From Coniochaeta sp. PMI_546 (lineage: Eukaryota > Ascomycota > Sordariomycetes > Coniochaetales > Coniochaetaceae), in contig MU271149.1 of NCBI GenBank assembly GCA_021432605.1, positions 1,116,001-1,180,000 of the forward strand: DNA of 64,000 nucleotides, given 5' to 3'. The notes below the pieces were generated by a model. The model saw only the letters and a program-made list of their open reading frames with translations. It did not search any database and was not told the DNA's origin. A program made the position numbers and the translations under genes. This document shows positions 56,779-64,000 of this stretch, piece after piece. Numbering within the stretch: the first letter of the stretch is position 1; every line of letters starts with the position of its first letter.

Positions 56779-58053
56779 ACCAACCGGGTACAGGTTTAGG
56801 CGAAACAATGGGATGGGATATTCAGATCTCTGGCTAGGCGAAGTATGGCTATGGTTTACTGACAAAGTCGAGGGTTCATGTCTTGCGAATGTACCGATGA
56901 GGTTCTGGGCTTTCCGAAGGGAAGCAAGGAGATGGCCGAGCGTTGATAGACGGGTATATGAAGAAGACAGGCAGGATCTTTGCGTTGAAGTCTGCAATTG
57001 TTATTAGTCTCAAGCGTGTTTAGATATCAGCGGGCTATTCTACATGTTTCAAGAGAGCAGTCCGGACTGTTGCCCTGATACTCCTCAAATGTGGCGCAAC
57101 TGGTGTGACGTAGTTGCATTCAGTCACTTATGACAGCGCGAATTTATCTTGTAGCTTTGTGATCGAGCGATCGAGCGATGTTCTTGCAGAATATAAATAA
57201 CGGCAGCTTATCATCGTGATATTTCCACTGGATGCAATCCAGTCACTATGCTGGAGTTTTGGCCGGTTTGAAAATCATGTCTTGGATACTGCCAACTTCA
57301 TCGCGTCTTCCCGCTCCCATCTTGCTGGTCTTGAGATTTCCCAAATGACAGGACAACTTCTGAGTATGGAGCTCAAGGGGCTGTCACACACTCTTTACCA
57401 CGCTGACAGTGTACATTCGCATACATCGTAGTCAGTATCCCGTTCAGGCACCTTCACTTTCCAGAAACACAGTATACAAAGCTCGAATGCATGCATATTG
57501 GCTGGATACCGGGTTGACAGTGATAGCCACAGGGAGTGGAGGAGAAGAAGTGCTTTGCCGACTGTGCAGCCCATCACCCCCTATTTTGCACTATATGGTC
57601 GAACACTGGAAGCTTTCATCAGCAAAACACGATCACGTGATTTCGTGGTGTGCAGTGGAACGCGGTGTCGCGATACCATCTTAACATCAAGACCGGAGTT
57701 GACATTCACCAAGTCAAATATCTTCACAGATATCGAGATTGCTTCGCAATATCAGTTATATGAACAAGTATCTGATCAGTTTTTTTTTTTTTCAACAGCT
57801 CTAACCCGCGCGGTGGAACAGTACAACCATCATTTCACGAAGCGCTTATTTTCACCACAAATTTCACACATCTGATCAGCGACTCACGTCTCCCTCATCG
57901 AACCTCAGTAGTGTTCCTCAGAAACGTCGTTAGCTAGGTCTGGATCTCCCAGAAGTATCCAACCAACATCGCAAACTAACCACAGAACAGCATTCTTACC
58001 ACACCGTGTCTTCATCAAACTCAACCCTCAGGCTCACCACTCCTCTCACAACC
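56779..58053. other. Intergenic upstream of Cdc26
   Basis: About 1.3 kb with a 12-T run at 57781-57792 and a GATCGAGC duplication near 57163. The leader of the next gene begins about 57950. No gene recognised. Confidence 0.5.
57781..57792. repeat. Poly-T tract
   Basis: Twelve consecutive T residues in non-coding sequence, about 260 bases upstream of the Cdc26 ATG; poly(dT) tracts are common nucleosome-depleting elements in fungal promoters. Confidence 0.7.
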
Positions 58054-58674
58054 ATGCTCCGCCGCGCCCCAACAGTCCTCACAATAACAGCAGAAGACGT
58101 AGCCGACTACGAGGACCGCCGCGCAGCCGAACTGCAGCAGCAGCAGCAACAACAACAGACGCACCTCCAGAACCACATCCGGACCAAGAAACCCCCGCCA
58201 AACTGGGCCGCCTACCACCGCGACCCCCCCTCGGCCGGACCGGCGACACTGGAATCCGACTCAGACGACTATGCCGGTGCCCAAGACATAGAGGATGACG
58301 AAGACGACGACGACAATCAGCCCGAGGCAGAGGAAGTGGAGCAGGACCAGAGCACCATGGACATCGATGGGAGCTCGCTTGCTATTCCGCTGAGTTCGAG
58401 TCCGGCGGCGGCCAGGGCCATGGGACGCGGGGCTGGAGGTGCCGGGAGGGGGCAGGCGAGAGGTCCTGCTGCCCATGGCCAGGCTAGGAGAGGGGTGGTA
58501 GGGCAGGGACCAGGGCTGGGACAGACTGCCATACCTGCAGCTGGTGTCTCGACGCAGGCGCAGGCTGCCAGGGCTCCGGTGGCGGGTAATGTTGTTACGC
58601 CTGAGACGAGGCCTGTGAGGTCGAGGGAGGAGAGGATTGGTGTGGCGCAGGCGCCTGAGAGGAGGAGGCGGTGA
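58054..58674 (+). CDS. cdc26: Anaphase-promoting complex subunit Cdc26
   Basis: A single exon of 206 residues. The N-terminus MLRRAPTVLTITAEDVADYEDRR is the Cdc26 signature (MLRRxPTxLxLxxEDxxxYExxR) that inserts into the TPR groove of Apc6/Cdc16. The C-terminus holds the second conserved piece, RSREERIGV. Between them is a long disordered insert with a polyglutamine run (CAG/CAA codons, about residues 27-35), an acidic stretch (DIEDDEDDDD) and a Gly/Ala/Arg-rich segment. Human Cdc26 is 85 residues, so the fungal insert more than doubles it. Cdc26 is a small stabilising subunit of the APC/C ubiquitin ligase of mitosis. Confidence 0.85.
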   Translation: MLRRAPTVLTITAEDVADYEDRRAAELQQQQQQQQTHLQNHIRTKKPPPNWAAYHRDPPSAGPATLESDSDDYAGAQDIEDDEDDDDNQPEAEEVEQDQSTMDIDGSSLAIPLSSSPAAARAMGRGAGGAGRGQARGPAAHGQARRGVVGQGPGLGQTAIPAAGVSTQAQAARAPVAGNVVTPETRPVRSREERIGVAQAPERRRR

Positions 58675-59340
58675 GGTGGCTGGACTGTTTGGGTATGGAT
58701 ACTTTGGAGTTGGTGAAGAGGTTGGGCGGAACTGTCGTGGAGACTACAGCGGTATCTTTACACACGGGACGCTGGGAAGGATGGATACCGTTTTATAGGC
58801 GTTGCAGGTTAATCATCTTGGCTAGAGGCCATAACCGATACAGGAACAGACCCGGACGTATCGAGCGATTCGTGGGCAGAGTCTTGGAAAAAGGAAGGCC
58901 ACGTGTCTCGTCTGAAGTCACTGCCTGGCTGGATTATCAGTTGTAACAGCGGAAATCTACACGAACATCACCATCGGCAGCGGGCCACTGTTTTCAAAGT
59001 GGTGCATCAATCCTCTCTTTCTACCTGAACCAGTGCTTGAAAGCCTATTCGACCAGTGCCCCAGTGACTTGCAGCCCTCAGGCGAATCTGATCCCTTGTC
59101 AACCCGATCCGAAGTCAGTATCAAGGCCCCGAGGCCCTGGAAACCCCTGACGAACGCCATGCTTGAAGTGGAAATGCATATGCAATACAATACAATATAG
59201 GAGCATGTCCAGGAGCCTTGAATGCCTCCTCTCCTTTTCAATCAATACTCGGGCGCTTCCTCCTCCTCCTGCATCCTAAACAGTGCCGCGCTGCCCTTGA
59301 TCCTCCTCCCAAACCTAGAGTGACAAGCGGGCGCCTCCTC
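58675..59340. other. Convergent 3' flanks of cdc26 and TAF2
   Basis: About 670 bases between two genes that end toward each other; nothing else recognised. Confidence 0.55.
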
Positions 59341-62300
59341 CTACGCCGCCGGCTCCTTCTTCACCTTGAGCTTGAGGGTGATCTTCGGCTTGGCCGCAAC
59401 CGCAGGTGCATCACCAACGGGAGGCACATTCGGTGACGGGCCCTTCACACTAGGAGACGCCGTGCTCGCAAGAGCTGCTGTCGGAGCCTGATGCGATGCT
59501 GCGGCAGCTGGCAGGGGCTTCCTGGCTCCATCCGAAGGCAGAGGTTTCCTCTCTCCGCCCGAAGGCAAGGGCTTCCTCGCCCCATCGCCTCCCGAGGGCA
59601 GTGGCTTTCTCGGCTTGTTGAATGTCCCCGTTGGCGGAGCACGTGGAGTCGCTTCGGGCGCCGGATGAGGCGATCCGTCGACTGTCGGCGATGAGGAGGT
59701 ACGATTCGTGTCTGGAAGTGGCCTCCTCGCGGGTGTAGCGACGATGGTCGACTCTGAAGCAGCGCGAGCTGCGTTCTCTGCTTTAATGGCGCGGTAGGTG
59801 TCCTCGCGCAACGACTTCCACTTCCTGAACTTGACGGTGACGAAGCCAATCTTGTTACGACGCGCGGCGTTGCTGTCCGTCTTGGCCAGCTTCTTTGGCC
59901 GGTTGCTGGGCTCGCCCTCGTCGCTCTTGCGCTTCTGTGGCTTCGGTTTCTTATCCCCTGCTTTAGCCAAGGTTGACATTGGCTGTTGGAGGGTCGGTAG
60001 TGGAAGTGCCGGCGGTGATGCTGCTGGAACGGGAGGGCGAATAGACGGTAAGACAGCAATGGAGTCGCCCGTGGGTTTGGGCTGCGCAACGGAAATCGAT
60101 GATGGGCGGGAGACAGAAATTGATGGTGTGCGCGAGATGGGCAGTAAGCTGGGCCCGGCAGCGGAAGGTAGCCCGCTGAACGAGGGCTTGCTCTGCAGCT
60201 TGATCTTCTTCGGTTCTGGCAGGCGAGTCTCCTCCACCGCCGGAACGGGTGGTGCCTCAGGAATGGCCGCGAGCTTCTTTGTTGGCGCGGTGCGATAGTG
60301 AAGCGTGAAAGTGACAATGCACTTCTTCTTCTGGGACCGATCTCCATTGACTACCATGGTTGGTGGAGCCCTGGCGACGGTCCAGTATGTGGGATACTTG
60401 AGCGTCAGCAGAAGCGCGTCCTCGGGCTCGAACATCGCTTCACATATGTCCATATAGCGGCGTTTCTCGTCCAGGCCGATGGTCTGAGAATTAACAGCCC
60501 TCCACATGGCCAGCTTGAGCTCGTCGTTGCCCTTCAAATCCTCCCTGAGCCCCTTCAGCGCGGCATTGATGTCTTCTTTGCGAGCGGCCTTTTCCTTTCG
60601 TGCATCTGTGACGGCATCTCCCTGCTCAACGATAAGACCTCCATCCTCAGCATCTTCCTCCAGTGCATCTGGTGCAACAGGCGCGGGTCGCGGCGCCGCC
60701 TTGCTCTCAGCTAGGGCTATCGCGGCAATGCCCTCGCAAAAGACCTTGAAGAGACGGTCCCGTACAAATGGCGAGTTGTCCGTGCTCATCGTGACGAGCA
60801 GAAACTTCAGAATTGTCGGCCTGGCAAGCATGCCCGTTTCAACCAGACATTCGAAAGCCTTGACCCGGACAAGGTCAATGTTGCCATCCTGTAGGTATTG
60901 CAAGAACTCGATTGGGGCGACCGGGATGACACGTTCCTTCATGAGCCGCTTCTTGCACTCCAGAGCTGTCGTGGTGTATATATTCTGGTACGAAAGCTCC
61001 CACTCATCCTGTCGGCGGTAGCTATCGATTTGACCGAGCACATTGTCGATGAACTTTCTGAATTCGATATCGTCGTCATCATACTGGCTGAGGGTGAGGA
61101 TATATGGTTTGTCTTCCTCGTTCGATGCGGGAATAATGGAGGTCGTAAGGGCTTGTAGGAGACGGGCAATGAAAAACTGATCCGAGAACTCGTTGGTATC
61201 ATTGTTATTGAAGGCAAGGAGGTCGAACAGGAACTGCCGTGCAATCTTTGGGCATCTCCCTCTATCGCCCCTGAGTAGTGCAATAGAGTCGAGCATCGAA
61301 CACTGGACATGGTACTGGGCTTTGTCGTAGAAATCATTGGGTAAAGGTGGCCACGTCTCAGCGCCGGTCGGTGTAACAGCCTTGCTACAGAAGAAGTGTC
61401 GGTAGGCCAGGATGAGATGAACCATTCCGATATGATTTAAGGGGGCAATGGCCTGCTTGGGCAGATCTGTGGCAGCCATAGTCCGAATACCGTGGTAGTA
61501 CCGTCGATCTAACAAGGTCCGGATGTCGATAGTTGATCCCATGGCAGAAGGCTTGGCCCTCCGGAAGGCTAACATGGCATCTTGGTGCGCCACAACATCT
61601 CTATCCTGTTGCAGCTGCGCCAAATACATGTACGGTGGCATGTCGGTGATGATATCACACAGCCACTCAAAGTTGCAATCAAACCTGATCCACTCATAGG
61701 ACTCCTGATCCATGGCGGCCTGCACATCAGCGTCCCAGTCGCTGAGTCCCCAGTTTTTCACATCATCATCACTCTGAAGGACGTCGCCCAGCATGTTAAA
61801 GTAGACAACGTCGTCGTCTTGTGGGTCATTCTTGCCGTCAATCATGGTGACTCCCGCATTCCCCGTGTCTTTGCGGCTCTTGCGCTTCAGACGCTTGTAC
61901 TTGGTGTTGTAAGGAATCACCCACATGTGGCCATTCTTATCGGCCTCACGAACGTCGAGGTAATGCTCATAAGGTGTACCATCGGCTTCGTGAATCCGAA
62001 CAGTGCAAGGACCCGCAAACCTACGCGAGACCTCGCCGGCATACACGCTGTGGATCTCCTCCTGGAACTCTCTCCAGAAATCTTCCTTCTCGAGGAGTCG
62101 TGGTCCGGAGTTGAATCTTGGATCGCCCTGCGTCTGTACGACCGTTATGTCGACGTTGAGGTTCTTCTTGTTGAACTTCGCCTTGATCAGAAACCGCGGG
62201 CATCCAGCTCCCCTGACCCATTGCTGCCAGAAGGACTCTAACTTATACTGGGTCTTCTTTGAGCAGGATTTCTTAAACTCGTCTGCGTCCAAGGACGTGG

Positions 62301-64000
62301 CCCTCGCCTCGGTGTTGATTATGTTTGCCGTGGAGACGAGATGCGATATGACACGACCGACCCCTGTTGACCCGGGGTACTTTGACATTCGTTGATCCAG
62401 TATAAACAGAACCAATGGTGCCTTGAGGGACAGGAATTCCATCTCGAAGTCGCCCACATTCAGGTGCTCGCCCAGATCATGGATAGCCGGCCGATTCACG
62501 TCTGTCTTGACAAGTTTATCGGATAATGTCTTGAGATGAAATCGGTACCAGTTGTTGCCACAGAGCGTCTTCATGTATAGATCAGTCATGTACCATTGGA
62601 TGGCTACAACCAGCCAGGTGTCTGTGCGCTTATTCGGAACAATGTGGATGCCAAAGTACTGTGAAGCCAGAGTGTGGACAAGCTGACGGGTAACTGCGAT
62701 TTCCTTGTCGATGATCTTATCAGAATACAGTAGTCGTGTACTGCAGAGCGACAGTGAAGTCGCTTCGACCGTGTCATGTACCATGTCGTCAACAAAGCAA
62801 ACCTTGTAGCCTTCAAAGGGATATTTTCCGAACTCGAGAGCAAAAAAGTCCGCTGCCTGTACCACAGCGGCACAGGTATGACGGAGCTCATCAGCCCTGC
62901 CCGGTAGGCAGTAACCGTGGATCTTTGCAGCAAGTGTTCCCAGTTTCTCGTCAGATTCCTCGGTACGGAACTCGGACCAAAGAGGAACATGCTCGAAGGG
63001 ACCGATTGCGAAGCCAATGTGACAAGCAGCGGCGTTATTGCACTCGAAGGACATGATCTTCTTCCGGTCGTCGTCAGGGTCGATCTGCTCGCCGCTAAGA
63101 ATGCCGGAGCAGATGATAGTCATCTCCAGCAGCTTATCTTCCTCAATCAAGACCGACTGAGGTTGGCGAGGTTCCAGGTCGCCCCGCTTCCTCTTCAAAC
63201 TTCCATTGGCTGCACCGTTACTTGCCTGCTGTGTAGCGAGCGGCTGCTCTAGAGCACCGCCGAGCGTCCGTGGGAATTTGATAGACACATTGAAGACGTG
63301 GCGTTGGCCGGGATCGTCGATGCAAGGAAAGATGCAGGAGGCGATTCCAGGCTCGTTACTGTGCCGGGTGTAGACATGTGGATATCTGGTGTCGCCTTCC
63401 TCGATGCCGACGAACTGCAAGCCGTCGCGAATCCGCTTAGATCGGAAGGGAATGGAGATCTTGATGCCAACCTTGCCGTCCTCCGAATTCGCGAGGGAAT
63501 TTTTCCTAGGGAATTTGCTTTCGTATGTAACATCGTCCTTGGACAGGTCGTTCGGACGCAGCGAAATCTTCAGCGACCGGTCAGCAGGAACGCACCCTAG
63601 CGCGTGCCTCATAAGCTCCTCGCGCTGGCCGGTAGGGACGTCGGGTCTACGCTCAGGCAACAGCGAACGCATCCTATTTTTCGCTATGTGATGTTGTGTA
63701 GCTCCGAGCGTCCACTCAGGCGGTATATCCAGCAGGTCGTACGGATCTTTGTAGGTGGCGACTGTCCGGCGGCCGTCCACGAGGATGTTCTTGGTGTCGA
63801 TGTCAAACTGCCGGGCATCTATCGAGACCTCTTGCAGATTATCAACGAGGGGAAATATCAAGAGGGTGCTGGTGCCGCTGGTGCTTCGCTGTTGGAAGTT
63901 GACCTCGAGTTCGACTTCTTGGCCGACGACAACGAAAGGTTCGCATGCGGACTTGTATTCGGGAGTGACGATGGTTGCCTCAGCAGCTGGCCCCGCGGCC
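59341..64000 (-). CDS. TAF2: TFIID subunit 2 (TAF2), 5' end beyond the window
   Basis: One uninterrupted minus-strand frame runs from 64000 to the TAG at 59343-59341, at least 1553 codons, open to the window edge, so the N-terminus lies outside. Residues visible near the edge (EYKSACEPFVVVGQEVELEV, then TSGTSTLLIFPLVDNLQEVSIDARQ) are the start of the M1-aminopeptidase-like fold. The middle has the TAF2 landmarks QHHIAKNRMRSLLPE, ASCIFPCIDDPG, EYGKYPFEGYKVCFVDDM-type block (written here EFGKYPFEGYKVCFVDD) and ATSLSLCSTRLLYSD. The zinc motif HExxH of true aminopeptidases is replaced by HTLAS, as expected for TAF2. The C-terminal 350 residues are Pro/Lys-rich and disordered, with four RKPLPS repeats and the ending KITLKLKVKKEPAA. 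TAF2 contacts the Initiator in core promoters as part of TFIID. Confidence 0.94.
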   Translation of the reverse strand, partial: AAGPAAEATIVTPEYKSACEPFVVVGQEVELEVNFQQRSTSGTSTLLIFPLVDNLQEVSIDARQFDIDTKNILVDGRRTVATYKDPYDLLDIPPEWTLGATQHHIAKNRMRSLLPERRPDVPTGQREELMRHALGCVPADRSLKISLRPNDLSKDDVTYESKFPRKNSLANSEDGKVGIKISIPFRSKRIRDGLQFVGIEEGDTRYPHVYTRHSNEPGIASCIFPCIDDPGQRHVFNVSIKFPRTLGGALEQPLATQQASNGAANGSLKRKRGDLEPRQPQSVLIEEDKLLEMTIICSGILSGEQIDPDDDRKKIMSFECNNAAACHIGFAIGPFEHVPLWSEFRTEESDEKLGTLAAKIHGYCLPGRADELRHTCAAVVQAADFFALEFGKYPFEGYKVCFVDDMVHDTVEATSLSLCSTRLLYSDKIIDKEIAVTRQLVHTLASQYFGIHIVPNKRTDTWLVVAIQWYMTDLYMKTLCGNNWYRFHLKTLSDKLVKTDVNRPAIHDLGEHLNVGDFEMEFLSLKAPLVLFILDQRMSKYPGSTGVGRVISHLVSTANIINTEARATSLDADEFKKSCSKKTQYKLESFWQQWVRGAGCPRFLIKAKFNKKNLNVDITVVQTQGDPRFNSGPRLLEKEDFWREFQEEIHSVYAGEVSRRFAGPCTVRIHEADGTPYEHYLDVREADKNGHMWVIPYNTKYKRLKRKSRKDTGNAGVTMIDGKNDPQDDDVVYFNMLGDVLQSDDDVKNWGLSDWDADVQAAMDQESYEWIRFDCNFEWLCDIITDMPPYMYLAQLQQDRDVVAHQDAMLAFRRAKPSAMGSTIDIRTLLDRRYYHGIRTMAATDLPKQAIAPLNHIGMVHLILAYRHFFCSKAVTPTGAETWPPLPNDFYDKAQYHVQCSMLDSIALLRGDRGRCPKIARQFLFDLLAFNNNDTNEFSDQFFIARLLQALTTSIIPASNEEDKPYILTLSQYDDDDIEFRKFIDNVLGQIDSYRRQDEWELSYQNIYTTTALECKKRLMKERVIPVAPIEFLQYLQDGNIDLVRVKAFECLVETGMLARPTILKFLLVTMSTDNSPFVRDRLFKVFCEGIAAIALAESKAAPRPAPVAPDALEEDAEDGGLIVEQGDAVTDARKEKAARKEDINAALKGLREDLKGNDELKLAMWRAVNSQTIGLDEKRRYMDICEAMFEPEDALLLTLKYPTYWTVARAPPTMVVNGDRSQKKKCIVTFTLHYRTAPTKKLAAIPEAPPVPAVEETRLPEPKKIKLQSKPSFSGLPSAAGPSLLPISRTPSISVSRPSSISVAQPKPTGDSIAVLPSIRPPVPAASPPALPLPTLQQPMSTLAKAGDKKPKPQKRKSDEGEPSNRPKKLAKTDSNAARRNKIGFVTVKFRKWKSLREDTYRAIKAENAARAASESTIVATPARRPLPDTNRTSSSPTVDGSPHPAPEATPRAPPTGTFNKPRKPLPSGGDGARKPLPSGGERKPLPSDGARKPLPAAAASHQAPTAALASTASPSVKGPSPNVPPVGDAPAVAAKPKITLKLKVKKEPAA

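Overview
The window is nuclear DNA of a filamentous ascomycete (Pezizomycotina), most likely a Sordariomycete. Genes have one to four introns, nearly all 48-134 nt, with GT..AG ends and CTAAC-type branch sites. Nearly every recognisable product reads like its filamentous-ascomycete counterpart. The xylose reductase has 322 residues, the length I recall for the Neurospora enzyme, and its KSTR / WIFG features also fit. I support 22 genes and two broken coding stretches. I saw no transposon, virus-like element, CRISPR array, rRNA or convincing tRNA, and no secondary-metabolite cluster.

Layout, left to right. An NmrA-like oxidoreductase is cut by the left edge (1-335, -). A large sterol glucosyltransferase-like protein with a VPS13-like segment and ubiquitin-interacting motifs follows (1538-5491, -), then Sec61 beta (6657-7242, -) and a Psr1/NIF-type phosphatase (8653-10304, -). 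Next come a peroxisomal ABCD half-transporter (13224-15762, +), a glycosylated single-pass membrane protein (17025-18226, +) and xylose reductase (21121-22479, +), which converges on the PP1 regulator sds22 (23054-24318, -). A BTB protein (27427-28480, +), a CSN12/Thp1-like PCI protein (30573-32154, -) divergent from ribosomal protein eL20 (32715-33771, +), a GNAT acetyltransferase (34711-35400, +), a DUF1772 membrane protein (35825-36457, +) and a DUF7514 protein with an RD/RE-rich tail (37545-39646, +) occupy the middle.

The right third holds a fungal orphan (42146-43129, +), GCN5 (44081-45555, -) divergent from OST5 (45905-46263, +), the checkpoint clamp subunit Rad1 (46422-47461, +), a minus-strand coding relic (about 48160-48624), a 96-residue orphan (49068-49358, +), a 798-residue orphan (53102-55498, +), a stop-interrupted HNH-family gene (55870-56778, +), the APC/C subunit Cdc26 (58054-58674, +) and TFIID subunit TAF2, cut by the right edge (59341-64000, -).

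The genes are mostly core functions of independent pathways: ER translocation and N-glycosylation (Sec61 beta, OST5), chromatin and transcription (GCN5, TAF2, CSN12/Thp1-like), cell cycle and checkpoint (sds22, Cdc26, Rad1), peroxisomal fatty-acid import, pentose metabolism and translation. They do not look like a cluster. The most unusual items are the HNH-family gene with an in-frame stop and lost predicted catalytic positions, start-codon exons of 3 and 4 nt in Sec61 beta and eL20, the glycosyltransferase/UIM fusion, and the minus-strand coding relic. Exon coordinates are my own reading of splice signals and frame continuity. Statements about families are from memory and were not searched.
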